64,000 nt of DNA from Notospermus geniculatus (GCA_002633025.1 NMRB01000523.1:259175-323174); one strand, 5' to 3'. Numbered from the stretch's first letter, positions 1 to 10,228 are shown. Numbers and translations: made by a program. Notes: a model not told the origin generated them from the letters alone.

Positions 1-236
1 CCCCCCCCCCCCTATTTAAGGCAGAGCAATGATTTTTTTAGCAAGAAAAATTCAATCATATAAAAATTCGAGTATTTTGCTCTCAGATGCCAGGAAAATG
101 CATCTAAAAGCATTTAAATTGTCAAATTTTTCTGGGAGAGGGCCCCAGACCCCCCTTTGGGCTTCGTCGTGGTTTCGGTGCTCACAACCTCTGTCGAGCT
201 ACACCCCCCCCCTTTCTGGCAACCCTGGATCCGACC
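1..236. repeat. Dispersed repeat, copy 1 (C-run to CCCTGGATCC end)
   Basis: The first ~236 bases match 1717-1958 almost base for base: a C-run, GGCAGAGCAATGATTTTTTT, GATGCCAGGAAAATGCATCT and a closing CAACCCTGGATCCG. The left end lies outside the window. The short ORF here is repeat sequence and not a gene. Confidence 0.8.
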
Positions 237-759
237 CTGATAGTTCAGCCCTGAAGAGCACATTCATGACATTGCCTTCACAGGTCTCCAATTACCGGTA
301 TTAGGGCAAAAAGGCAATTTTGCTTGATAACTTTTCAAGATAAATTTGCCAAAAAGGGCCCGCATTTCTAAAGGACAACAAGGGACTAATTCTGACTTCA
401 CACTTTTACTTACTCAAATGGAATTGTTTGTTCAGGAATTCCCAGCATTGTGCAGCACGGAGAAATCATCTGTATACATGCCACACGGGCACTTTGAGTC
501 TGATTGACATGATTGAGGACTGGAGTTGTGAAGGCCTAAATAGTGGGATTTGTTTGCCTTTTGAGGAGCAGATTGTACCAGGGCACTTCGGCAATTGAAT
601 GGGGGCAGGCAGGAAGGTACTATTGCCGTATCAACAAGTAGGCCTCTGACATTTTTAGAGGGGCACAAAGGCAAATCAGTGAGGCATCGACCATGTCGAC
701 AGGGCAATGCCTTCGTTGCCTTCGCTTAAATTGAGGCCTGACACTCCAACCTAGGCCTA

Positions 760-1080
760 CTTGCTACCACCAACCATGCATGTCAACTCCCCCCCCACGG
801 CCCCGCCCTTCCTCGCCCTGTCCCTGCCTTTTTTGGCTACCGGCACACGTTTTTATAGGCCTTGCCCTAGGCCTAGCTAGGCCTACGCCTAATTAGGCCT
901 AGGCCTATTAGCAGGCCTAGGCCCTAATAGTAATAGGCCTAGTTAGTATAGGCCTGCTGCTGCTATCATCAATCATGGCTATGCCGATAGCGCGATACGA
1001 AGGCCTAGGCCTACCATTCCTACGACTTACGTACGCCCCGGCGGTACGGGTGCTAATTTAAAATTTTGCAACAACATCCA
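760..1080. repeat. Cluster of AGGCCT/TAGGCCTA words
   Basis: About ten copies of AGGCCT, mostly as TAGGCCTA or CTAGGCCTAG, lie between 860 and 1010. The same octamer recurs through the window (for example near 5580, 7340, 10930 and 63280). I see no gene in 300-1650. A CACTGCAGTGCAGTG palindrome-rich patch is at 1200-1240. Confidence 0.6.
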
Positions 1081-1652
1081 ATCTTGCCTCACCTCAGAGG
1101 AATAGGCCTATCACAGCTTGCATTCTACTACTGTGCAAGTCGAACTCGCACTACACTACTGATGACATGGTCATGCACGCACATGTGTACAGCATGCAAA
1201 TGCACTGCAGTGCAGTGACACTGACAGTGCAGTGTCATGATGATGTGCACTGCCACTCCACTCTTGTCTGTGACAAAGTAAAAGTGAATGAAAAAGTTTT
1301 TACGAACTGGTTGGATGGACGTTAAGTTTTCGAATCCACCCACCATCGATTTCAACTTAAATGGAAAACAAAGATAGTTCTGAATGATTTTATCAGTATT
1401 TTAAAGAAACCGCGCTATTCTTTTGTGATGAAAATTACTTTCGTACCTGAAGCTTTGAAAACGCTCCAGGTAGCGTCCGCCATCTTGTTAGCATGTGCAA
1501 ATGACGTCACCGATCAGCTGACCTTTATTTGTAAACAGAAGCACGTGGTGATGCAAAGTTGCTTAGTTTGTAGACCACCTTGCAGTGAGCATGAAGCCTG
1601 CTTCAGTGGGCTACTTAGCTTGTTGCAGACTTGTACCCGATCCTTAAAACCT

Positions 1653-2034
1653 GGGCCCGTATGCATAAACGTGGAATTAGCTTATTCCAGGCAGGCACGG
1701 ATCCAGAGGGGGGCGGAAGGGACGTACGCCCCCCCTATTTTTGGCAGAGCAATGATTTTTTTTTGGAAGAAAAATTCAATCACATAAAAAATTCGAGTAT
1801 TTTGTTCTCAGATGCCAGGAAAATGCATCTAAAAGCACTTAAATTGTCAAATTTTCCTGGGGGAGGGCCCCAGACCCCCCGTTTCGGCTTCTTGCTTTCG
1901 TTGTCTGCCGACTCTGTCGACCCCCGCCCCCCCTTTCTGTCAACCCTGGATCCGTGCCTGCCAGGTATAACCTAACGTTATAACGTGAAGCTATATCTGG
2001 AATAAGCTTATTCCACCTTTATGCATACGGGCCC
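1653..2034. mobile_element. Foldback element with GGGCCCGTATGCATAAA ends
   Basis: GGGCCCGTATGCATAAA at 1653-1669 is repeated in reverse complement at 2018-2034. Sub-terminal GGAATTAGCTTATTCCA on the left pairs with GGAATAAGCTTATTCCA on the right. The middle is occupied by a second, unrelated element (1694-1958). No coding capacity is seen, so it is a MITE-like non-autonomous element. Confidence 0.8.
1694..1958. mobile_element. Dispersed repeat, copy 2, nested in the foldback element
   Basis: Termini GGCACGGATCCAG (1694) and CTGGATCCGTGCC (ending 1958) are inverted repeats. The interior matches the repeat at 1-236. It sits inside the arms of the 1653-2034 element, so it inserted after that element. 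Two short overlapping ORFs here are artefacts of repeat sequence. Confidence 0.8.
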
Positions 2035-2443
2035 GGCCCTGCGGTGGACCAGTATCAATTGGCCACCATTTTTGGAGGAATTCTACCAGTGACGTCACTT
2101 GGAAATTTTATGTAAATTCATTCAATACCGGTACATAATACATGTATGTTGCTTCTTATTTTTTCAGTTGGTTCTGAACTAACCCAGTTTTTCCCCTGTG
2201 GATACTCTTTCTTTTCAAAACAGCCCCCAGCACCAGCTTCATTCTGGAAAAATCTCATTTATGAGCAAAACTCAGTATTAAAATTTTGCAACAGAGCAGA
2301 TAAAAACTGTAGTACAAGAAAAGTATATATTTACTTATATATCATATAAATATGACAAACATTTCTTGATGATACCTATGATCCAAATACATCACTGTAC
2401 CTCACATAACAAAAATTCATAATTGTGCCTTTGTGAATTTTTA

Positions 2444-2997
2444 AGGGACCATCTCAAAATTGTTTTGATGCCAAAAAAGATGAAGTGACTTAGTCTAGGA
2501 GGGGGAGGGGTTCTCGATTTGGGGAAGCCCACTTCACCTTTTTTGAAAAAATTGGAATCACTCTTTTTTGACAGGAGAATGACTTTTTTTATATGCAGTC
2601 TTCAGAAATGAACAAGGTTCTGGCTACATGGGCCTACTATGGACTGTATGAGTCAGAGCTATAAACCTCTCACTTGGGGTAAGGCCAATCTCAAGTGCCC
2701 ACTTCATCTTTTCAAGGGGGAGGGGGGGTCAAGGAAAAGATGAAGTCACTTCGTCTTTTTTGGCATCAGTGTAATTTTGATAAATAAAAAGTCAATTTCC
2801 AGAATGTTTGCAAATTTTCGACCCCAACCGGGGTCTTCTTCAGGCTGGAACTTTACAATCTGAAACTCTAGAAAAGACTGAGCTGAAACCCAAATGTAGA
2901 TCTGAAGTATCCAACCCAAACAGGACGGGTCAGAAATTAAGGAATGAAAAGAGTCCAAGCCCCAAAAATAATTTTGTGTAATTTTGAGATGGCCCCT
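2444..2997. mobile_element. Foldback element with AGGGACCATCTCAAAATT ends
   Basis: AGGGACCATCTCAAAATT (2444-2461) is mirrored by AATTTTGAGATGGCCCCT (2980-2997). An inner pair GATGCCAAAAAAGATGAAGT (about 2467-2486) and its complement (about 2748-2768) also folds. No long ORF of its own. It ends about 70 bp past the stop codon of the dehydrogenase gene, in its 3' flank. Confidence 0.75.
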
Positions 2998-3065
2998 AAC
3001 ATGACATACTACATGGTGTTATAAAACATTCCTAGAGATGTACAACAGTCTTATTACTGTGCCAT

Positions 3066-3185
3066 TCAGTTCCTTTTCTTATCTTTTTCTAGAGCCTTTG
3101 GGAGAGGTAGTGAACTCAGGAAATTATACTCCATGATGAAGTCAGTTATTTCTGTTGGTAACCATTGATTCAACAAAGCTGTGAC
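3066..3185 (-). CDS. BDH1-like SDR, last exon
   Basis: Acceptor TTCAG, then VTALLNQWLPTEITDFIMEY and a Lys-rich tail to TGA. The WLPTEITDFI part lines up with the C-terminal HLPGAISDMI of BDH1, which supports this exon. Confidence 0.85.
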   Translation of the reverse strand, partial: VTALLNQWLPTEITDFIMEYNFLSSLPLPKALEKDKKRN

Positions 3186-5165
3186 CTGAAAAGAATGAGA
3201 GTAGAATAAGAAATCTGGTCAATGACTGCTATGCACGACTTCCAATGAAAAAGGATGCCCTCTGAACTCTTGGGAGATTTCACGTCACCTAAGCAGTATA
3301 TATATACCTTGTAAATATCAAATGTGAAGAGTTCATATATTCCACGACTTGCCCCAATCAGATACCGTTCCCTTGGATACTGTGCAGCGACAGCATCTAC
3401 CATTTTCTTGAGGACAGGTTCAAGAGTTGGAGGGGTGTGCTTTGCCTGCAGATCTAAGTCCCTTTCATAGGCATCCACGTATTCCTGTCCATAGTCTGCT
3501 CTAAGCTCTTCATCCATTTCACCCCAGATGGTTTTCAATTCTTCTTTGTAATTCTTTCCCTGGAAGTCAAACAGTAAAATGTTCATATGAAAGCTTGGCA
3601 ACAGTACAAGAGCCACTAAATGTAATTTCTGTGGTAGATACTTGCTCACAATTGGCATATAACCAGTGGCACTTGATTTTACAGATTTTTGTGGATATAC
3701 CACTGTATGGACACTACCATCATGATACTCACATGTGTTGGTTTAGTAAGTAAATTAGTTGTACCCTCGAAATTCGATGGCTCCACGACGACGACTGTAA
3801 CATCCCAACGCTTCATCTCAACTCGGAGAACATCAGAAAATGCTTCGATGCCATGAGCTGAGATGCTGCAAGCGCTGCTCAGAGGGAAACCAGCCAGTCC
3901 TTTTACACCGGTGATGTTTACAATGCGACCTGGAAATGGTAATCATTTATTATCCAATAGTTAGCACTGATGCACATCCCTGACAGTCAAACTGAGTGTG
4001 TTTAATTTCTCATCACCTATTTCCCCAAATCCTGAATCCGGCCTAGCTCACATTACATTTTCTCACCTTTAGCCCTTCTAATCATTTTGAGACAAGCTTT
4101 AGTGGCTCTGATTGTTCCAAATAAATTGACGTCAGTCTGTTTTTTGTACATGTCCATAGTACACAGTTCTGTGTCACCATATACATTGATGCCAGCATTG
4201 TTTACTATAGCCCACAATTCTGGAAGAGAAAAGTCATTACTACATGAGATCAGAATTTCATTTGAAACTAGGTGTATCACTGACTTCTTGATAAAAAATA
4301 TGCCATTTTAGGTATAAGAGCTAAATTTATGATAGCCCAAACCTTATAAACAATGAGTTCTGATCTCATAAATGAATATCAACCAAGTGACAAACCAGGT
4401 TCCACCTTAGGACACTACAAAGAAATACAAGTAAAATCGTTCCTAAAAGATGCATGTTGATTGTTTACCATAGTTAGTTTTCTCCTGAATGAACTGAACA
4501 GCTTTCTCAATGCTTTCATCACTGGTAACATCAACACCAAGAATATGACACTGGTCTGAGGTGGAAGCTTTCAGCTTATCTGCATCTCGTCCATGTGGCA
4601 TTAAGCATCCAGCGAATACAATACAGCCAAGTTTATCCAAAGCCTTGGCAAGTTCATGTCCAAGTCCTGGAGGGAAAAAGAAAGAAAGTGTTTTTTTACA
4701 TCTGCGAACATTTTATTGTCAACTCGAGGCAGTGGGCCTCCCAAGGTAATCTGGAATATTAATCAAATCAAAAGGACTAAAATTGTGTTTCTACAACAAA
4801 CTGGCTGACTCAATTATCTCAATGTCAGGATTCAAATTAAAACAAAATCGGTACCCCCCCCCCCCCATTCTCAGTGGTCTTGGTGAGTCTGAACATCTCA
4901 CAGAACTGGATGAAGTAATCTAATGATCCCCTTATACCATATATCAAATCCAATGACTCCACAACCTACCTGTATCACAACCAGTCACAAACACTGCCTT
5001 CCCCTTTAAATCGAGGTGTTTGGGCTGGAAATGGATCATCGCTGCCAAACCAAACAAAATATACATCCACATGATGAACATGGCAGTTTTGTTCTCTTCA
5101 TTATAGCAGTATATGATGGCTGCCACCAAGAGGAAGATCGACCCGACAAGCCTTTGGGCCGACAT
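3066..5165 (-). CDS. BDH1-like short-chain dehydrogenase (SDR9C type) with degenerate active site
   Basis: Six exons join in frame to 371 residues: 5165-4970, 4666-4469, 4219-4067, 3929-3733, 3559-3308, 3185-3066, all with GT..AG borders. Two hydrophobic segments (about 7-21 and 28-46) precede a Rossmann domain with TGCDTGLG (61-68) and NNAG (138-141). FAGCLM, IRRAKG, VEP-NF, DYGQEY and a C-terminal WLP match the family of mitochondrial 3-hydroxybutyrate dehydrogenase BDH1 and the related retinol and hydroxysteroid dehydrogenases. The catalytic YxxxK is CSISA (203-207), so Tyr and Lys are gone, and the SS of the catalytic Ser strand is TG (189-190). NAD-dependent oxidoreductase activity is therefore doubtful. 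The ATG at 5165 has A at -3 and follows a splice-acceptor-like CAATTTCAG. An upstream ATG at 5234 (23 more residues) has a weak context. Membrane anchoring is inferred. Confidence 0.92.
3308..3559 (-). CDS. BDH1-like SDR, exon 5
   Basis: 84 codons, phase 0 at both ends (acceptor TTCCAG, donor AAG|GTATAT). It encodes the C-terminal substrate-cap part with EELRADYGQEYVDAYE and a YPRERYLIG segment. Confidence 0.9.
3733..3929 (-). CDS. BDH1-like SDR, exon 4 (altered active site)
   Basis: Encodes RIVNITGVKGLAGFP, then SSACSISAHGIEAFSDVLR and VVVVEPSNF. The family usually has VNISS and AYCxSKxGVEAFSD here. Tyr and Lys of the YxxxK motif are Cys and Ala. The donor is CAT|GTGAGT. Confidence 0.92.
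4067..4219 (-). CDS. BDH1-like SDR, exon 3
   Basis: Encodes LWAIVNNAGINVYG, with the structural NNAG motif, and VNLFGTIRATK, with the conserved Asn of the SDR tetrad. It ends in IRRAK before GTGAGA. Confidence 0.92.
4469..4666 (-). CDS. BDH1-like SDR, exon 2
   Basis: The acceptor is CCCTCCAG. It encodes GLGHELAKALDKLGCIVFAG and then an aspartate-containing VDVTSDE stretch, as in NAD-binding SDRs. The donor is TATG|GTAAAC. Confidence 0.9.
4970..5165 (-). CDS. BDH1-like SDR, coding exon 1
   Basis: Encodes the two hydrophobic segments and the start of the cofactor motif, KGKAVFVTGCDT. The donor is ACAG|GTAGGT. The split codon (1+2) joins to exon 2 to give Gly of TGCDTGLG. Confidence 0.9.
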
Positions 5166-6012
5166 GCTGAATAAATACTCTGAAATTGAAGTTATAGATA
5201 AATTCAGGATAATTGACGATTTCACTGTTGACATTAACGTTTATGACGGAGTCTGAAAGTGAAGAGGTAATGTTGGTGATGGTGGTCAGACTCAGGCTCA
5301 GCTCCACTCATGGAGGTATATACCTCCATGCTCCACTCAGGCCTTGCCTCATGCCTGTTTTTGGTATAGGCCTGCAGAAATCATGACATAGACCTTTGGA
5401 GTATTTCCAATAATTATAAGAATGGGGAAATAAATGTAGTAAATACAACAAAAAAACTGTTTTTCTCTTGAGAAATGGTTTCTCGCAATATATCACTAGT
5501 CATGTAGGCCTATTGCATTGGATCATGGAAGTAGGCCTATTTACACAGCACAAAAAGGAGGCACCGGCATATCAATCATAGGCCTACCACGGAGCTTGGA
5601 ATTCCTCCAAGCATGGAGGTACCCCCCTATCTCCATGATCACACACACTGTCTGTGGTCTACACACAAATACCATGATACTTTGTATCAATCTATCTAGG
5701 CCTAGGCCTTGGGCTCATTCTCGGATTAGATGTGATAAAAACTGCGATATCAACATTTCCTATGAAGATTTTGATGATTTGAATAGTTCAATATCGAGAA
5801 TTATACTTTATTCAAGATTTGGGGAATGACTCTCACAATTTGCAGCCAATCAACGAGTTGAAAACAATGATTTACTGTCTGAACCGAATAAATATCACAA
5901 AGACCATGAAGACTTTGGCATGCTGGGGAACCCCTCAACGATGACGTCATTATCATTTTAGTGGGATTCCCTTTCCCGCGTTCAAAATCGCGGCAAATTT
6001 GAAATCGTTGGA
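5154..6012. repeat. 5' flank of the SDR gene, copy 1 of a near-identical duplication
   Basis: Starts at TTTGGGCCGACATGCTG inside coding exon 1 and runs upstream of the gene. It matches 6355-7212 with scattered substitutions and small indels. After GAAATCGTTGG the copies diverge. The short ORFs here repeat in both copies and are not genes. Confidence 0.9.
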
Positions 6013-6354
6013 CAATCTGAACGTCAGAGAACGATTCGTGCCAACATCGTAACTCTGACGTATATCGGACAGCGCCATATTGCTCCGTGGACTACTTTGA
6101 TGAAGATCGGTTCGACAAGACTGTTCAAACTATCTATTTGAATGATCTAAGTCACCAATTAGGCATTGTGAATGTTGCTACATATAGAAAAATGAGTTGA
6201 AGCATGTTACCTTACTTGATGAAGGGTTAGTCACGCTATAACAGCACGTTGAACTTCTCAAGTGGTGAAGCTATGGCGGCCATTGTTGTTTCGTGATCGA
6301 GGTGGGGAGGGGGAAACAGTCACCTAATGCATACGAATTTTTCAATAAAAATCN

Positions 6355-7212
6355 TTTGGGCCGACATGCTGAATAAATACTCTGAAATTGAAGTTATAGA
6401 TAAATTCAGGATAATTGACGATTTCACTGTTGACATTAACGTTGATGACGGAGTCTGAAAGTGAAGAGGTAATGTTGGTGATGGTGGAAACAGTGAGTCA
6501 GACTCAGGCTCAGCTCCTCCACTCAGGCCTTGCCTCATGCCTGTTTTTAGTATAGGCCTGCAGAAAACATGACATAGACCTTGGAGTATTTCCAATAATT
6601 ATAAGAATGGGGAAATAGTAAATACAACAAAAAAACTGTTTTTCTCTTGAGAAATGGTTTCTCGCAATATATCACTTGTCATGTATTGGATCATGGAAGT
6701 AGGCCTATTATCAGATTATACACAGCACAAAAAGGAGGCACCGGCATATCAATCATTTAGGCCTACCATGGACATGGACTATGGAGCTTGGAGGAATTAT
6801 ACTGACAGCATTCCTCCAAGCATGGAGGTACTAGTACCCCCTATCTCCATGATCACACACACTGTCTGTGGTCTACACACAAATACCATGATACTTTGTA
6901 TCATTCAATCTATCATGTCTGAACTCATTCTCGGATTAGACGTGATAAAAACTGCGATCTCATCATTTCCTATTAAGATTTTGATGATTTGAATAGTTCA
7001 ATATCGAGAATTACACTTTATTCAAGATTTGGGGAATGACTCTCACAATTTGCAGCCAATCAACGAGTTGAAAACAATGATTTACTGTCTGAACCGAATA
7101 AATATCACAAAGACTTTGGCATGCTGGGGAACCCCACAACGATGACGTCATTATCATTTTAGTGGGATTCCCTTTCCCGCGTTCAAAATCGCGGCAAATT
7201 TGAAATCGTTGG
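6355..7212. repeat. 5' flank of the SDR gene, copy 2, starting at a single N
   Basis: Begins one base after the N at 6354 with TTTGGGCCGACATGCTG and repeats the 5' part of coding exon 1 plus about 0.7 kb upstream. It holds only the first ~30 codons of the gene, so it is not a second gene. Allelic contig overlap is the simplest explanation. Confidence 0.85.
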
Positions 7213-7442
7213 ATAGTCATGATAGTCATTGACCCGTGACACGCTTGATCGCCGAAAGCCAGGAACACGTGACGTTCCTCCCACTATGTGTGGCAGGAAA
7301 TGGTAAAGAACCCTCCTTGACTAGGCTATTGTATTCAGGAAAGTTAGGCCTACGCTGTTGAAGTCTGTTTTCAAGCGTTTCCCCACAAGCGGGGAATGTT
7401 GGCCTAGGCCTATGCGCCTATCCCGGGGCGCCTATGCGCCTA

Positions 7443-7572
7443 TAACCTGGTCCGACGGTGGCGCTGCACGAATAGTATTAAGTGCCACCGTCGCATTTTG
7501 GTTCCCTCAGTCACCGCTAGCGGTGACTGAGGGAACCAAAATGCCACCGTCGGAGCCCAGGGAACCAGGTTA
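7443..7572. mobile_element. Palindromic MITE-like element
   Basis: TAACCTGGT (7443) and ACCAGGTTA (ending 7572) are the ends. At the centre, 7494-7518 and 7519-7543 form a perfect 25-bp-arm palindrome with no spacer (CATTTTGGTTCCCTCAG and its complement). GCCACCGTCG copies flank the core. Confidence 0.8.
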
Positions 7573-8166
7573 ATGCGCCTACTATTGCCAGAGGCCATGG
7601 CGGGTGTCTATAAAAGTAAGACCTAAGACCCAACTATAAAAGTATCTATAGTGCCTTCTACATTCTAGTTTCCGTCGAATGACTTTTCCAGTGATGAGTT
7701 GCATCATTGTTGACAAGGAGCATGCAACACATGTAGTTACAATGCGGGTTATTTATACCTGCATGTACACCAACTAAAGTAACAAAAAACACGCAGCACA
7801 TGTTTACATGAATCACAGCTGCGCTGCTGAAGCTGCTTTCATTGTCTAATTCAAGGTAAAAGGTTATCCGGAGTTCAGGACGCGCCGGAGGACCGAAATA
7901 GAACTCAAAAGCTAGGCGATTCCAGTGATCATGCGCACCGCTTGGTAAACCACAAGAATACCCAATTCCCAGGACCCAATTTCCCTGCTGTTTTACTGAA
8001 AGGTTTGTTTCTCAATGCGCAGATCAAACCTTTGCCGGTTTCTTTGCCACTACTTATTCTAGTTGGCGGCCCAACGTTTGTTTTTAGCAGATTCTTTGCA
8101 GTTTTCAAGAGGTGTTAGGGGGAGGTTCCAAAGACGCACCAGCCATGAATCAGCCCATGTGACTAT

Positions 8167-8174
8167 TATATAAG
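8167..8174 (+). promoter_or_regulatory. TATA box, LRR-Ig gene
   Basis: TATATAAG lies about 350 bp upstream of the LRR-Ig ATG, with no intervening gene. Transcription would start near 8200, giving a leader of about 330 bp. This is inferred from motif and position only. Confidence 0.5.
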
Positions 8175-8524
8175 CGCTATTCACGCAAGCATTGCATTTT
8201 TATCAAGGCATTATTCTTTTCTCTTGATCTGTGGAATATTAATATACATAATAGAATAGAGAGACTATTCAATGGTCGACCCGACCACAGCAATTTAGCC
8301 TCAAGATCGATCCTGGGTGAATTATTTTGTCTCGGTCCCAAGCGTTTCCGTTCCGAAGGACATTTGTGTTTGTGTCCGCCTCGGACCAGCAGACGACAAG
8401 ATATCCACTGACCAGGGAGGACTGTTTGGACTTTTCTCAGACGATTCGTGGATTATTCAGTTGTGACACATTATAGGCCTAGGTCGGACTGGCTTGAACA
8501 ATCGTGAGTAGCCCATATTTCGCC

Positions 8525-10135
8525 ATGGCGTTTCTCCTTCCAATTTTGGCGTCCCTGTCTATATTATTTACCGGTGTTTTTGGCCAGTGTCCAGCCGCAG
8601 ACCACTGCAGCTGTACCGGCAAGGATGTCGTTTGCAAGGGCGTGGACAATTCTGCTAAGTTGGATGAGATTTTGACAAGTATGGCTGGAAATAATACCGA
8701 TACGGAGAATCTCTCCTTTATTGATGGAAATATCGTCTCGTTGAGGAAAGACATGTTCAAAGGTCTTGCTAACTTGAAGACATTGACTTTCGTGAATACG
8801 AAGTTTGCCGGTAGCTCTGGATTAAACGAGGAGGCCTTCAATGGGTTGACCATGCTGACGACGTTCAGGCTTACCAAGAACAATAAAGATGAGCACGGGG
8901 AAGTACCCATCAAGTTCCCTGAGAACATCTTCAAGCCGCTCACTGGACTGAAATTGCTGCAACTTGATAACAATCGTTTGGCTGTGTCACCAAGTCGAGG
9001 CGTTTTCAATGGGTTGGAACAATTAGAAGTCCTTGACCTCTCAGCAAACAACATCAACAAACCTGAAGCAGGTACCCTTTCCGTCCTGAAGGGTCTAAAG
9101 ACCCTGATTCTCACGTCGAACGGCATCAATTCTCTGTCTCCTGATGTCTTCACTGGTTTGGACAAATTGGAGACGTTGGTGCTTTCGAAAAATCCCGCGG
9201 TTGATTTGAAGGAAGACACGCTGTCAAAGTTACCCTCGCTGAAAAACCTCGCCTTACGCTCCAACCAACTCTCTGAAATCAATCCCCAATCATTATCTTT
9301 GGTCAAGGGGACCCTTGAAACGCTCGATTTGAGCTCAAATAACATTGCAACTGTCAAGGATAATACATTCACCGGGTTAAGTGCATTGAACTTGCTGAAT
9401 CTGAGCTCGCAAACCTCTGGAATCAAAACATTCGAACCGTCTGCTTTTGCGGGACTGGACGGTTTGGTTACCTTGGATTTAAGCGGCAATGCTTTGAGTC
9501 ACATGAAGCCTGCCGCCTTTGAACCAATCGCCAGCGCCCGTTTAATTCTGGATGGCAACCGGTTCTTCTGCAACTGTGAAATGATGGAAATGAGAAACTG
9601 GATTCTGACCAAGTCGAAAGCTACCAAAGTACGGTGTTCTTACCCGCCACGTCTCATCAACAAGAACATTGTTGATGTAGACCCCGTTGCAGACATTGGT
9701 TGTAAACCACCCAGGTTCACCAAACTGGATGAAGAGGTTCGCGGTGAGGAAGGTACTACCGTCACCTTCTCGTGTGCCGTTTCTAACCGCCATGAATTAC
9801 CCGACATGTCCTATACCATCTTGTCAGGAAACCCACTCCCTGTCAACAGATCTCAGGTCGAGATCAAGAATTCCAGCGATACGGACAACTACCACACCAT
9901 GACGTACATTTTCACTGTCTCTAATGTTACTCAAGCGGACAATGGACAGATCAGATGCACTGGTAAAGGTTCTTACGCTACAGTAACGGGAGTATTGGAT
10001 ATCTCCTACGGTCAGACGGGGCTTCCTCTCTGGGCCATCATAGTCATTGTCGTAGTCATCGTATTGCTCATCGTTATTGTCATTGTTAGTGTTGTTCTAT
10101 ACAGGAAGAGGAGGTACGAAGCTGTCCGACAATAA
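8525..10135 (+). CDS. LRR-Ig single-pass membrane protein, intronless
   Basis: 536 residues. The frame is open from a GTG at 8504, but the first ATG is 8525 in a strong context (CGCCATGG). Signal peptide at about 1-20 (MAFLLPILASLSILFTGVFG). LRR N-cap with Cys 22, 28, 30 and 37. About ten leucine-rich repeats (about 60-340). LRR C-cap with Cys 349, 351, 371 and 393. One Ig-like domain (about 394-493) with Cys 417 and 478. A 26-residue transmembrane helix (501-526) and a ten-residue basic tail ending YEAVRQ. The Ig domain lacks the usual Trp, and DxGxYxC reads DNGQIRC. N-glycosylation sequons include N56, N62, N441, N449 and N467. The layout and single exon resemble LINGO, AMIGO and LRRN families, but no orthologue is clear. 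The tiny tail has no signalling motif, so adhesion or recognition through a partner is the likely role (inference). Confidence 0.96.
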   Translation: MAFLLPILASLSILFTGVFGQCPAADHCSCTGKDVVCKGVDNSAKLDEILTSMAGNNTDTENLSFIDGNIVSLRKDMFKGLANLKTLTFVNTKFAGSSGLNEEAFNGLTMLTTFRLTKNNKDEHGEVPIKFPENIFKPLTGLKLLQLDNNRLAVSPSRGVFNGLEQLEVLDLSANNINKPEAGTLSVLKGLKTLILTSNGINSLSPDVFTGLDKLETLVLSKNPAVDLKEDTLSKLPSLKNLALRSNQLSEINPQSLSLVKGTLETLDLSSNNIATVKDNTFTGLSALNLLNLSSQTSGIKTFEPSAFAGLDGLVTLDLSGNALSHMKPAAFEPIASARLILDGNRFFCNCEMMEMRNWILTKSKATKVRCSYPPRLINKNIVDVDPVADIGCKPPRFTKLDEEVRGEEGTTVTFSCAVSNRHELPDMSYTILSGNPLPVNRSQVEIKNSSDTDNYHTMTYIFTVSNVTQADNGQIRCTGKGSYATVTGVLDISYGQTGLPLWAIIVIVVVIVLLIVIVIVSVVLYRKRRYEAVRQ

Positions 10136-10228
10136 ATTGTTAAGAGGCCACCCGAGGACGAACAAATTGAACTCAAGAGAACAAACGTAGAAACGCCACA
10201 CCCAATCTACAGGGCAGACCACCCTTAA

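Noticed and set aside
1425-1975. Plus-strand ORFs of 114-120 residues
   Set aside because: They read through repeat sequence shared with 1-236.
6320-6595. Second dehydrogenase gene start in the 6355-7212 copy
   Set aside because: It carries only the first part of exon 1 with no TGxxxGxG exon after it and begins at an N.
8479-9489. Minus-strand 336-residue ORF
   Set aside because: It is antisense to the LRR-Ig gene. The plus strand has the signal peptide, LRRs, Ig domain and membrane helix, while this frame shows no domain.
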